Assembly (NCBI GenBank): GCA_003543115.1
Contig: DPJH01000049.1
Coordinates: forward strand, 1-22,113
From: Candidatus Moraniibacteriota bacterium
GTDB lineage: Bacteria; Patescibacteriota; Minisyncoccia; Moranbacterales; UBA2206
Length of the DNA: 22,113 bases
Reading direction: 5' to 3'
The notes under the pieces were generated by a model. It was not told the DNA's origin and did not search any database. It was given only the letters and a program-made list of their open reading frames with translations. A program made the position numbers and the translations under genes. Below, piece after piece: positions 15,137 to 22,113 of this stretch; the first letter of the stretch is position 1; each line of letters opens with the position of its first letter.

Positions 15137-15158
15137 ATGGCTTATTTAAGCCATTTTA
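15137..15158 (+). terminator. Probable terminator of the isc operon
   Basis: ATGGCTT (15137-15143) pairs with AAGCCAT (15148-15154) around a 4-nt ATTT loop, followed by four T in all. A weaker hairpin, AAAAGT/ACTTTT, lies at 15098-15114. Confidence 0.55.
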
Positions 15159-15862
15159 TGGCCTTTAAAATTGACTTCTAAGCGGCTTTTGTTTTATTTG
15201 TGTAGTCCAACCCATAGGAATATAGAAGAAAAGAGGCTGATTTAATGCTTTAGTGATAAATTTAGAAAAATAAAATCTATAAGGCAAAAACGTGTGGCGT
15301 TAGTTGGAGAACTGTCTAATTTTTTAAATCAAAAAATATTTTAGAGGGCACGCTAGGATGGATGGGAGAAATATGAAAAGAAATATAGAGTAGGAATACC
15401 ATAAATATATCATCATAGTAAAATATAGAGTGGTCTGTGTTTTGAAATATGGATAGTGTCGCACAATATATCTTTTGCGACATTGCACTGAATTCAAAAT
15501 ATAGCTTGTTGCTTGAATTGCTCCCATGCAGACTTGATAGAAAAATTTTTTCCGCAGAAAACATTCCCCCTCTTTTTTATCCGGATTGGAAATATAAATA
15601 TTAGGATACTTATATGCCCAAGTATTTTATTTTTTATTAAATTTTTTCCTATGTTTTTTAAAATAAAAATTTATGGGAAAATAGTTCTTTTGTTTGAATT
15701 TTTGTTCTTCTTGGGATACATCTATGTATGCCAAAATAAGCTCATTTTGTCTAAAAAGCGTCCCATAATTCCCTTTTGTTCAAATTCTACAAAACTACAT
15801 GAACAGCCTCATTTTCTTTACAAATAAATTTCCGGGTGCTATATTTGTTTTAAGTTGGTTGT
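15159..15862. other. Long stretch without a convincing gene
   Basis: The stretch is AT-rich. It contains a direct repeat AAATATAGAGT (15381-15391 and 15421-15431), a 9-bp hairpin AGTGTCGCA/TGCGACATT (15455-15463 with 15476-15484) and a second hairpin AATTCAA/TTGAATT (15491-15497 with 15513-15519). A possible 58-residue one-helix ORF from ATG 15651 to 15827 is open, with a weak TTGGAA-N18-TTATAT promoter at 15586-15615, but nothing else supports it. Some of this may be decayed coding sequence or an unrecognised RNA. Confidence 0.5.
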
Positions 15863-15893
15863 TTGACATTTCTTAATGTAAAATTACTACAAT
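15863..15893 (+). promoter_or_regulatory. Promoter of the small secreted protein gene
   Basis: A perfect TTGACA (15863-15868) is followed by TACAAT (15888-15893) with a long 19-bp spacer; the alternative TACTAC (15885-15890) gives 16 bp. The ATG follows at 15911. Confidence 0.6.
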
Positions 15894-15910
15894 TGAGGAA
15901 GAGGATTTTT

Positions 15911-16303
15911 ATGAAAAGGATGATATTTTTCAGTTTAACGTATTTGGTATTGATTTCGTCTTACAGCGCTGCTGCAAATGATCCCTCTCAAGCTGATGCA
16001 ATAGCCAAAGAGCTTAAAAATGCCTCTGAGATTGTATACGTTCTTGGATTTGATGAGAAAAACCATCTCCTGATTATATCAAAGAATATATTGACGAAAG
16101 GCCACGAAAAAGAGTATTTAAGGGGGATACGAATATCATCATCAAACGGTGGTGAGCCAGTTTTTCTTAAAGGAATCGAAGGTAAGAATCATTATGCTTT
16201 TTTGATTCCTCAACAAGGAATAGACATTCTTGCTTCCTTCGACAACATCCAAGCAGTTACAAAAAATGGCAATCATTCAATTTTCAGAATCAAAAAGAAA
16301 TAG
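15911..16303 (+). CDS. Small secreted or periplasmic protein, unknown family
   Basis: This 130-residue protein has a clear signal peptide: MKRM, then a hydrophobic core to about residue 18, with likely cleavage after SAAA near residue 22. The mature part of about 108 residues alternates beta-strand-like segments (IVYVLGFDE, HLLIISKNI, GIRISSS, EPVFLKGI, YAFLIP) and has no cysteine, so it is probably a small beta-rich domain. A longer frame opens at TTG 15863, but that codon is the -35 box, and GAGGAAGAGGA directly before ATG 15911 is a strong ribosome binding site. That site, its own promoter and a near-perfect terminator set it apart from its neighbours and may mark an acquired gene. I do not recognise the family. 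Confidence 0.75.
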   Translation: MKRMIFFSLTYLVLISSYSAAANDPSQADAIAKELKNASEIVYVLGFDEKNHLLIISKNILTKGHEKEYLRGIRISSSNGGEPVFLKGIEGKNHYAFLIPQQGIDILASFDNIQAVTKNGNHSIFRIKKK

Positions 16304-16337
16304 CCTAAGTCCAAGCTATTATGTACCATTCTCTTGT

Positions 16338-16371
16338 AAGGATTCGACCTCTCGTGGCCGAATCCTTTTTT
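16338..16371 (+). terminator. Rho-independent terminator of the secreted protein gene
   Basis: AAGGATTCG (16338-16346) pairs with CGAATCCTT (16359-16367), with an additional CC/GG pair inside, followed by six T (16366-16371). Confidence 0.85.
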
Positions 16372-16388
16372 AATTATAGTAAGCGAGG

Positions 16389-17744
16389 TTATTTTTTATA
16401 AATTATCATCTGATCCAAAACAACTCCACTATCCACTCCGATTTTTCCCACCAAGGACTTTGAGGTGGATAGATATAGATTAGATCCGAAATACGGATCA
16501 TTGACTACATATTCTTTTTTGGATTTATCATAATTGTGAATTACCACATAGTGTCCCCCTTTGCCATTGGTTTTTCTGATATAGACGATAACTAGATTGC
16601 CTTTGGAGATTTCAGAGCTAACCGTGGACCAATTGACTCCGGAATGCGCAATGCTTGAAGCTAGTTTTATGCCAGGACTCCAGCTTCCCGGCCATTTGAT
16701 AAGGTCATAGGAAAAAATCGGTTGTTTGGCCATTTTCCCAGGGTCAACAGAGGCTCCGTTTTTTTTGAAAACCATAGCCAGGGATGTGACCGCGCATCCG
16801 TAACCGCTCATGAGTGTTTTTGAGTTTCCAATCGCTTGATTTCCCCATTTTGAATCTCTCTGGGAGAAATACCAGCTGCTAGCCCAATATTTGTTATCCG
16901 GTTTTGGATAACTGGAAACGCTGGCGATAAGTTCATCTGAATTAGCAGCGGAACTAAAATCAAAGAGTTCCATTTTTTGCTGCTCGACTCTAGCCAAGAG
17001 TTCTCTATATTTTTGCTCTTCTCCTTTGGTTTGCACCAATAGCGCTTTTTTCTGTTGTTCATTATATTCCAACTTTTCTTGCTTTTCTTCCAGTTCTTTT
17101 TTCAGCTCTTCGCTCTCTCTTTTCTTTTGTGCAATTTCCTCGTATTCTTTTTCCAGCTCATTTTTGGTTTCTTGAATATTTCTCAGAACATCATTTACTT
17201 TGCTACTGGCTTGTTCTACCCTATCGTTTTGATCAAAGAAATTCGAGAAGCTTTCTTTGAGAAGAACGATCTGCAAAACACCTTCTTGGTTGTATTCATA
17301 GTAGGATTGGATAAGGCCGGTTAGAAGTGTTTGTTGATATTTGATTGTTTTTTCTTTTTCTCTTATTTCCTTATCAAGATCATCAATTTTTTCTCCGGTA
17401 GTTTTTACCTTTTCCTGAGTTTGCTTCAATTCCTTTTCAGTTTTTTCTTGTTGGGCGTTATAGAGGTTGAGCTGATTTTGAATAGTTACGCCGGTTTTGC
17501 TTTTAATTTCAATTAAATCGCAATAAGATTTGGCCTTTTTGTCGTAGGCTTCGCATTTCTTTTTGGCATCTCCTGATTTCTGATCGCAATCAGCCGTTGT
17601 AGTTACGCTACTTTTCAAATATTTGCTGCAATCAAAAATTTCCGCTCTTGTTTTATCTGATTGAAGCCCAAAAAAGATTAAAATCGCCGCCATCAAAACA
17701 GTTATTTTTAATAATTTTTTATTTGTATTTTCTTTTTTTACCAT
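16389..17744 (-). CDS. Secreted coiled-coil protein with C-terminal C39-like cysteine peptidase domain
   Basis: This 451-residue protein has a signal peptide or membrane anchor at about 10-34, a Cys-containing segment (Cys39, 53, 64, 75), and a long Glu/Lys-rich coiled coil (about 90-260) resembling the PcsB/CwlO N-terminal regulatory region. Its C-terminal domain (about 285-451) looks like a C39-type papain-fold peptidase: SQRDSKWGN at 294-302, the nucleophile Cys317 in GYGCAVTS, His398 in GGHYV and Asp416 in VNDPYF. The domain set suggests a cell-wall or peptide-processing enzyme whose coiled coil is controlled by a membrane partner, but no ftsEX is nearby. The gene has its own promoter at 17757-17785 and a message with almost no leader. 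Confidence 0.88.
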   Translation of the reverse strand: MVKKENTNKKLLKITVLMAAILIFFGLQSDKTRAEIFDCSKYLKSSVTTTADCDQKSGDAKKKCEAYDKKAKSYCDLIEIKSKTGVTIQNQLNLYNAQQEKTEKELKQTQEKVKTTGEKIDDLDKEIREKEKTIKYQQTLLTGLIQSYYEYNQEGVLQIVLLKESFSNFFDQNDRVEQASSKVNDVLRNIQETKNELEKEYEEIAQKKRESEELKKELEEKQEKLEYNEQQKKALLVQTKGEEQKYRELLARVEQQKMELFDFSSAANSDELIASVSSYPKPDNKYWASSWYFSQRDSKWGNQAIGNSKTLMSGYGCAVTSLAMVFKKNGASVDPGKMAKQPIFSYDLIKWPGSWSPGIKLASSIAHSGVNWSTVSSEISKGNLVIVYIRKTNGKGGHYVVIHNYDKSKKEYVVNDPYFGSNLYLSTSKSLVGKIGVDSGVVLDQMIIYKK

Positions 17745-17756
17745 AACTATTTTTAT

Positions 17757-17785
17757 ATTATATCATAAAAGCAGGTAAATTTCAA
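17757..17785 (-). promoter_or_regulatory. Strong promoter of the coiled-coil peptidase gene
   Basis: On the minus strand TTGAAA (17785-17780), a 17-bp spacer and TATAAT (17762-17757) with TG upstream form a near-consensus promoter. The -10 box ends 12 bp before the ATG. Confidence 0.82.
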
Positions 17786-17795
17786 GTAGAATGAA

Positions 17796-19289
17796 TTATT
17801 TTAGCTTAGCTAAAGCAAAATATAGTCTTTTTAGGCTTTCGGATTTGCCTAAAACCCAAGCTAATTCCATGGGTGATGGGGATTTTTGAGCTCCAGAAAG
17901 AGCCACGCGAAGCGGCCAGAGAAGATCGCCTTTCTTGTCGCCGGCAGCCGCAAAAAGTTTTTCTTCCAATGTTTTTATCTCCCAATTTTCTTGCGGGATT
18001 TCATCTAGAACCGTCTTTGATTTTTCCAGAGATTCAATCAGTTCTTGGTCAGTTATTTTTTTCCAGCGCAGCATTTCTTTGTCGTATTCGATATCAGTAA
18101 AGAAAAATCGGTTATACTCCCCTACTTCGGACAAATTTACCAGTCTTTCCTGTTCAATAGTCAAAACCTTTTTCAAATATTCTTCCGTTTTTTTGTCATC
18201 ACTGGCATTGCGATAGAAATCTTTCTGCGCCAAAAACTCCAATGATTTTTGATAGAGCTCATCCAAAGAAAGCTTCTTGATGTATTGAGCATTGATCCAG
18301 TCCAGTTTTTTAAGATCAAAAACCGCTCCGGCCTTATGCACATGAGCCAAGTCAAATTTTTGGATAATTTCAGCTATTGAAAAAATTTCTTGTGTTTCTC
18401 CTTTTCCGGGATTCCAGCCAAGAAGCGCTAAAAAATTTATGAGGGCTTCTGGCAGATATCCATCTTGTTTGAATTGCTCTACGCTCACACTGTCTCGTCT
18501 TTTAGATAGCTTTTTTCCATTCCCGCTGATAACATTAGGCACATGGACAAAGGCCGGCATTTCCCAGCCAAAAAATTCATACAGCAAAACTAGCTTCGGA
18601 GCACTGGAAAGCCAGTCATCTCCTCGAAAAATGTGTGAGATTTCCATAAGATGATCATCTACTACTACTGCCAAAAAATAGGTCGGGAAACCGTCCGACT
18701 TAATCAAGACTTGGTCATCTACATTCTCACTTTCAATACTGATTTCTCCATAAACAAGATCGGTGAAGGTTATTGTTTTTTCTTCCGGCACTTTCATTCG
18801 TATGACATATTTTTCACCGTTAGCAATTTTCTCCTGTGCCTCTTGTGCAGAAAATTTTCTACAATAACCGTCATATTTTGGCGCCTCTCCTTCTGTCTTT
18901 TGTCTTTCTCTCACTTCATTCAATCTTTCTTCGGAACAGAAACAAGGATAGGCGTGACCTTTTTCGACTAATTCTTGAGCATATCTCTTGTACAAATCCA
19001 ATCTTTTAGATTGAATATATGGTCCAAATTCTCCTTTTTCCAATACTTTTCCATTACTATCCAGCATCACTCCTTCGTCCGTAACAATATTGATCCATTG
19101 CAGCATTTCTAGAACTTTTTCCAATGCTCCCTCCACTTCCCTATTTTGGTCCGTATCTTCTATGCGTACGATAAAAGTGCCATTATTTTTCTTGGCAAAT
19201 AGATATCCGAAAAGGACGGTCCGTAAATTTCCGATATGGATAAATCCTGTCGGGCTGGGAGCAAACCTTACTCTTATTTTCTTATTCAT
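17796..19289 (-). CDS. gltX: Glutamyl-tRNA synthetase
   Basis: This class I aminoacyl-tRNA synthetase charges tRNA-Glu (and, in bacteria without GlnRS, also tRNA-Gln for later amidation). The 497-residue sequence has PSPTGFIHIGNLRT at 11-24 (HIGH motif as HIGN), IEDTD at 43-47, the zinc-type cysteines Cys116, Cys118 and Cys143, HIFRGDDW at 219-226, and the KMSKS loop as KLSKR at 260-264. The C-terminal anticodon-binding domain from about 330 is complete. Its start overlaps the upstream membrane-protein gene by 8 bp, so the two are translationally coupled. Confidence 0.97.
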   Translation of the reverse strand: MNKKIRVRFAPSPTGFIHIGNLRTVLFGYLFAKKNNGTFIVRIEDTDQNREVEGALEKVLEMLQWINIVTDEGVMLDSNGKVLEKGEFGPYIQSKRLDLYKRYAQELVEKGHAYPCFCSEERLNEVRERQKTEGEAPKYDGYCRKFSAQEAQEKIANGEKYVIRMKVPEEKTITFTDLVYGEISIESENVDDQVLIKSDGFPTYFLAVVVDDHLMEISHIFRGDDWLSSAPKLVLLYEFFGWEMPAFVHVPNVISGNGKKLSKRRDSVSVEQFKQDGYLPEALINFLALLGWNPGKGETQEIFSIAEIIQKFDLAHVHKAGAVFDLKKLDWINAQYIKKLSLDELYQKSLEFLAQKDFYRNASDDKKTEEYLKKVLTIEQERLVNLSEVGEYNRFFFTDIEYDKEMLRWKKITDQELIESLEKSKTVLDEIPQENWEIKTLEEKLFAAAGDKKGDLLWPLRVALSGAQKSPSPMELAWVLGKSESLKRLYFALAKLK

Positions 19290-19695
19290 TCTCTTTTTTA
19301 GCTTTATCTTTTTTAATAATGAGGGCGTGTACGATCAAAATCGGCAGAGCTACCATAATCATAGTCAAAGAATCGACGACATTGGACTGTCTTTGGGCGC
19401 TATAGCATTCCTCGCCGGTGTTGCTCTTCTTCCATTCTTCATAGTCGCGCAAAAGATTTTCCAATTGCATCTTTTGGTCTTCTGTGGCTACGCTCATCAT
19501 GCCTTTTCTTTCAAGGGCATAGACTGGAGGCTGTTGATTGCATTGATTATATTCGCCTTTTTCTGCCTTGGGGAAAACATAAGTCTTAAGTGCCGTGTTG
19601 ATCAAAGTGCCTACTCCGACTCCCGTGAAAATCAGACTGATGATGATTGCCAGATACAGATATGTTGTGCGGATAATTTTTATTTTGTCTCCCAT
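19282..19695 (-). CDS. Two-helix membrane protein, unknown function
   Basis: This 137-residue protein has membrane segments at about 12-35 and 107-127. Between them is a soluble loop of about 70 residues that contains Cys52 and Cys97 and a helix rich in Glu, Asp and Lys (about 72-92). The C-terminus is lysine/glutamate-rich. If the loop faces outside, the two cysteines could form a disulfide. No enzyme motif is visible. It sits between the glycosyltransferase gene (16-bp gap) and gltX (8-bp overlap) in one operon. Confidence 0.82.
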   Translation of the reverse strand: MGDKIKIIRTTYLYLAIIISLIFTGVGVGTLINTALKTYVFPKAEKGEYNQCNQQPPVYALERKGMMSVATEDQKMQLENLLRDYEEWKKSNTGEECYSAQRQSNVVDSLTMIMVALPILIVHALIIKKDKAKKENE

Positions 19696-19711
19696 ATTTT
19701 TTTAATTAAAT

Positions 19712-20422
19712 TTATTTAGAAAATAAAACCTTTATAGGAAAAATTATTACCGCTCGGAAAATTCTCCTTGCCCGATAGCGCGGCTCTTGAAAAAAACGCC
19801 ACAACCACTCCAGGCCGATTTTTTGAAAAATTTTCGGAGCCCGCTTGATCTTTCCAGTCAGAAAATCAAAGCTGCCCCCTACTCCGATAGCTAGTCTTAT
19901 TTTACTATTTTTTTGGCTTTTTAGCGAGTGGATAAGTTTTTCCTGATAGGGAGCGCCGAAATTACAAAACAATATTTGCGCTTGTTCTTGCGATAAATCC
20001 AAGTCATATCTGTTTTTGTCCAAATTTGCCCCACTGACAATGAGATTAGGATATATTTCAAGAATCGCCTTCCTGATCTCTTCCCACCTACTCAGCCCCT
20101 CATTGCTGTTGGCTATAAAAATAGGCAACTTTTTCTCATTAGCGGTTTCAAGAATCTTGAAGGTGAAATCAGCTCCAACCACGCGATTTTTAAGTATTTT
20201 CCCAAAACGAAGATAGGAAAACCAAATCCCTATTCCGTCTGCCAGGCAAAGATCGCTTGCATTGATTATATTTTTGAACTCAGGATCTTTTTGCGCCAAC
20301 AGGATAAACTCGGGATTGATAGTGGTGATTTGGCGAAACTCGTCTTCCTGCAAAAAAAATTCCACTTTTTCAAGTGCCTCTTTTCCAGAAAAATTGTCGA
20401 TGCGCACGCCAAGAATTTTCAT
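19712..20422 (-). CDS. WecG/TagA/CpsF-family glycosyltransferase
   Basis: Enzymes of this GT26 family transfer N-acetylmannosamine or a related sugar from a UDP-sugar onto a lipid-linked acceptor for surface polymers. The 236-residue protein has ITTINPEF at 32-39, the ADGIGIWF segment with the likely catalytic Asp62 at 61-68, IGVGGSFDFLTGK at 179-191, RAP at 194-196 and GLEWLWRFFQEPRR-like residues at 203-220. It ends in a basic amphipathic tail (RRIFRAVIIFP) likely to bind the inner membrane face. The acceptor is unknown. It lies between thpR and the membrane-protein gene in one operon. Confidence 0.92.
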   Translation of the reverse strand: MKILGVRIDNFSGKEALEKVEFFLQEDEFRQITTINPEFILLAQKDPEFKNIINASDLCLADGIGIWFSYLRFGKILKNRVVGADFTFKILETANEKKLPIFIANSNEGLSRWEEIRKAILEIYPNLIVSGANLDKNRYDLDLSQEQAQILFCNFGAPYQEKLIHSLKSQKNSKIRLAIGVGGSFDFLTGKIKRAPKIFQKIGLEWLWRFFQEPRYRARRIFRAVIIFPIKVLFSK

Positions 20423-20440
20423 TTTCTTTTATTTTAGGAC

Positions 20441-20986
20441 TTACGCATTTAGAGGACAGCTTTCAATGATGACATATTCTCCATCATCATTTTCAAAGTC
20501 ACTGGCCATAACATCCACGGATTCTACATTTACTAAAAGCGGAAATTTTTTTTCAATCACTGGTTTTTCCTCTAATTCGTCCCAGCGCTTCTTGCGAATT
20601 TTTCCCAACAAAATATTCGGTCTGAATTCTTTTTTAGAGCCTTTGAAAATGCCTAATTCTTTTTCTATTTTTTCTACCAAGTTTTTTAGCGCTTCTGAAT
20701 GCTCTCCTGTCAGCACCACTTTTTTGGCATCCTCTGAAGAAGGACTGAGCCTGATGGAATTCAGCTCCACGTCAAACATCTCTTCATTTTGACAAAGAAG
20801 TTCGATTTTTTTGCAAACCTCAAGAGCGCTGTCATCATCGACAAAACCCAAAAAAAGAAGCGACAGATGTAGATTTTCCGGCTTCATCCACTTGATCGGC
20901 AAATCTTCCCATCCCTCGATCACTCGCTCAAGGCTTTTTTGGGTTTTCTTTGGCAAATTTATGCTGATATATATTTTTCTCTTCAT
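20441..20986 (-). CDS. thpR: RNA 2',3'-cyclic phosphodiesterase-like (ThpR/LigT) with altered second motif
   Basis: Members of the 2H phosphoesterase family open 2',3'-cyclic phosphates using two HxTx motifs. The preferred start is the ATG at 20986, giving 181 residues beginning MKRKIYISINLP, as in the family. An upstream in-frame ATG at 21022 adds 12 atypical residues. The first motif is HLSL at 40-43. The second, expected as PHxTLG, reads PNILLG (Asn124 to Leu127), so the second catalytic His and Thr are missing. The nucleotide sequence at 20606-20617 reads this clearly, so a frameshift is not the cause. The protein may have lost activity or bind RNA without cutting. It heads the operon leading to gltX. 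Confidence 0.87.
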   Translation of the reverse strand: MKRKIYISINLPKKTQKSLERVIEGWEDLPIKWMKPENLHLSLLFLGFVDDDSALEVCKKIELLCQNEEMFDVELNSIRLSPSSEDAKKVVLTGEHSEALKNLVEKIEKELGIFKGSKKEFRPNILLGKIRKKRWDELEEKPVIEKKFPLLVNVESVDVMASDFENDDGEYVIIESCPLNA

Positions 20987-20993
20987 ATCCCCT

Positions 20994-21022
20994 ATTTTAG
21001 GGCAAAACAGCCATTTAAGCAA
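20994..21022 (-). promoter_or_regulatory. Putative promoter of the thpR-gltX operon
   Basis: On the minus strand TTGCTT (21022-21017) is followed after 17 bp by TAAAAT (20999-20994). The -10 box ends only 7 bp before the ATG at 20986, so the message would be leaderless and the AGGGG between them would not be transcribed. Confidence 0.5.
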
Positions 21023-21027
21023 TTTTT

Positions 21028-21174
21028 ATGCTTCTTATAAAATATATTGATACCTGCAGTTGGCAAAACCTTGAATATGCATTAATATTGCTCATACGCG
21101 ATCCCCATGGCATAGCGTTAAAAACAGGCATAAATGAAGCTTTTTCATTGATGCAGGAATGGACAGAAGAATAA
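21028..21174 (+). CDS. Possible 48-residue small ORF
   Basis: ATG at 21028 opens a 48-codon frame ending at TAA 21174, just 18 bp before the hairpin at 21192. The peptide begins MLLIKYIDTCSWQNLEYALI and has an acidic end; it resembles no family I know. There is no Shine-Dalgarno site or clear promoter. Its position against a terminator is the main support, and it may be chance. Confidence 0.25.
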   Translation: MLLIKYIDTCSWQNLEYALILLIRDPHGIALKTGINEAFSLMQEWTEE

Positions 21175-21191
21175 CATTTCTGACAAAATAA

Positions 21192-21221
21192 GGGATGCGC
21201 GAAGGTTTCTTCGCGCATCCC
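21192..21221. terminator. Perfect 13-bp GC-rich hairpin
   Basis: GGGATGCGCGAAG (21192-21204) pairs with CTTCGCGCATCCC (21209-21221) around a 4-nt GTTT loop. T-rich sequence follows on both strands but without a strict run. It likely ends the minus-strand transcript of the 21363-21656 gene. Confidence 0.72.
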
Positions 21222-21362
21222 GATTTTATTATCAATAAAAATATTTAAAAAAAATTTAAGCAAGTATCCATTCCAAATTTACGCTTATATTAACTATACC
21301 GCTAAAATAAAAAGCAGGGTCTTAAAATTGAAACCCCTGTTCAGGAACTATGGTGGATATTG

Positions 21363-21656
21363 TCATTGTTGGATATTAGCCGCAGATCGGTTCTTAAATA
21401 TTTCCAGATAAACAGCCATTTCATCCCGGGTCATATATACAGGGTTTCCGTTTATAACAAAAACTTCTTCGATTGTTCCAGCATCGCCAGAACGGGAAAC
21501 CTTTAAGCGACTTGAGTGAAAATAGGCCTTTCCGCATCTGTTGCAGGAACAAACGCCATAACAGCTGCAATGATCCGCAGGCAAATGATGCGTTGCCGAC
21601 CCAAAATCCACCTCCCCGCCACATTCCGCGCTGCATTCCACGATGTCATTTTCCAT
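21363..21656 (-). CDS. Small Cys/His-rich, probably metal-binding protein
   Basis: This 97-residue protein holds seven cysteines in its first 41 residues: Cys8, Cys12, then Cys30, 32, 36, 38 and 41, with His23, 24 and 29 between them. It suggests one or two zinc or other metal sites (CSCYGVCSCNRCGK). The second half (about 45-97) has strand-like KVSRS and EEVFVINGNPVYM segments and an EMAVYLEIFK helix, and may be a separate small domain. I do not recognise the family. Its start is certain in practice: AGGAGGA at 21666-21660 is a textbook ribosome binding site, rare in this window. It has its own promoter and a hairpin terminator, a single-gene unit that may be acquired. Confidence 0.75.
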   Translation of the reverse strand: MENDIVECSAECGGEVDFGSATHHLPADHCSCYGVCSCNRCGKAYFHSSRLKVSRSGDAGTIEEVFVINGNPVYMTRDEMAVYLEIFKNRSAANIQQ

Positions 21657-21744
21657 TCTTTCCTCCTCGCTTGTTTTTTAGATCAACCCTGATTTCTCCC
21701 AAAGTTAATCCAGTAATGGACTATGAAAAAGTACGGTTTTTAAA

Positions 21745-21773
21745 ATTCTAGGCCATAGAATGGTTTTTGTCAA
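21745..21773 (-). promoter_or_regulatory. Strong promoter of the Cys-rich protein gene
   Basis: On the minus strand a perfect TTGACA (21773-21768) is followed after exactly 17 bp by TAGAAT (21750-21745). Transcription would give a leader of about 80 nt before the ATG at 21656. Confidence 0.78.
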
Positions 21774-21830
21774 AACATAAAATTGCAATTGCTAATATGG
21801 GCATACTGGCAGTTAAAAAAATGACTCCAT

Positions 21831-21872
21831 AAAAAAAGAGGCCTATGCATGCTGCGGATGCATAAGCCTCTT
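21831..21872 (-). terminator. Rho-independent terminator of the 21877-22110 gene
   Basis: On the minus strand AAGAGGC (21872-21866) and TATGCAT pair with their complements to 21836, giving a 14-bp stem with one mismatch and a 7-nt loop, followed by seven T (21837-21831). It begins 5 bp after the gene's stop. Confidence 0.85.
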
Positions 21873-21876
21873 CGTC

Positions 21877-22110
21877 TTAAAGCCCGTAATGATTTTTGAG
21901 AGCTTTTCGAATTGCGCCCAAGATCAACTTGATCTTGTTCTCGCTTATCTCGAATCTTTCCCTGCAAATCTTTTCCGCCTCAGTCGTGACAGCCCTGATC
22001 GCAGCTCTTGCGTTCGTGCCGGCATATTTTGATCCATAGATATTCCACATCTCAAATACGGTGAGCATGTAATGCTCCTCGTCATGAGCAAGATAGAACA
22101 CGTACGGCAT
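21877..22110 (-). CDS. Small helical protein, unknown; start uncertain at the window edge
   Basis: The visible 77 residues are mostly helical, with an acidic-aromatic beginning (MPYVFYLAHDEEHYMLTVFEM) and a basic C-terminal half (EKICRERFEISENKIKLILG, then AIRKALKNH). The basic half could bind nucleic acid, but no family is recognised. The ATG at 22110 is only 3 bp from the end of the window and the frame continues through it, so the protein may be longer. Together with its own terminator it resembles the neighbouring Cys-rich single-gene unit. Confidence 0.6.
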   Translation of the reverse strand: MPYVFYLAHDEEHYMLTVFEMWNIYGSKYAGTNARAAIRAVTTEAEKICRERFEISENKIKLILGAIRKALKNHYGL

Positions 22111-22113
22111 GAA

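Noticed and set aside
15316..15564. 82-codon minus-strand frame
   Set aside because: Low-complexity, no ribosome binding site or promoter, and it overlaps hairpins in a gene-free stretch.
15863..15910. TTG start for the secreted protein
   Set aside because: That TTG is part of the -35 box; ATG 15911 has a strong ribosome binding site and begins a signal peptide.
21015..21263. 82-codon minus-strand frame
   Set aside because: It runs through the perfect hairpin 21192-21221 and overlaps the thpR promoter.
1..22113. CRISPR array or insertion sequence
   Set aside because: No regularly spaced repeats and no transposase-like protein; the repeats seen are single pairs.

Overview
The window is AT-rich, gene-dense bacterial DNA using the standard code (TAA, TAG and TGA all end genes). 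It suggests a member of the Candidate Phyla Radiation (Patescibacteria). The grounds are compact genes with short gaps, few strong Shine-Dalgarno sites, an archaeal-type UMP kinase, several small anchored or secreted proteins with no clear family, and an unlinked ribosomal L27 gene. This placement is inferred from gene style; there is no rRNA gene in the window to confirm it.

Layout, left to right. (1) 79-3151, plus strand: an endonuclease/exonuclease/phosphatase-fold protein, ribosomal protein L9 (rplI) and CTP synthase (pyrG), with hairpin terminators after rplI and pyrG. (2) 3306-7272, plus: two consecutive large GH130-type glycoside phosphorylase/hydrolase genes, each encoding two beta-propellers. 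They end at a perfect 17-bp hairpin shared with the convergent rpmA (L27, minus). (3) 7887-9375, plus: a membrane-anchored protein with an Ada-like C-terminal motif, UMP kinase and a small DUF2103-like protein. A multi-stem structured element lies just downstream. (4) 9592-10716, minus: a RecB/Cas4-like nuclease with a four-cysteine Fe-S signature, controlled by a strong promoter whose spacer is a perfect palindrome. (5) 10906-15092, plus: membrane-anchored MsrA-MsrB, a 45-residue membrane peptide, then an Rrf2 regulator, cysteine desulfurase, IscU scaffold and an M23 peptidase-like protein. This is a redox and Fe-S neighbourhood. (6) 15093-15910: about 800 bp without a convincing gene, then a small secreted protein with its own promoter, strong ribosome binding site and terminator. 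(7) 16389-20986, minus: a secreted coiled-coil C39-like cysteine peptidase under its own promoter, and the operon thpR, WecG/TagA-type glycosyltransferase, two-helix membrane protein, gltX. (8) 20987-22113: an accessory-looking end with a Cys-rich protein and a partial small gene on the minus strand, both in terminator-bounded single-gene units.

The most interesting items are the structured element at 9391-9495, the palindrome inside the nuclease promoter, the possible IscR-type operator at the start of the Rrf2-isc operon, the tandem two-propeller GH130 pair in which one propeller has decayed, and a ThpR homologue that has lost its second catalytic HxTx motif. No CRISPR array, tRNA, rRNA or insertion sequence was found.
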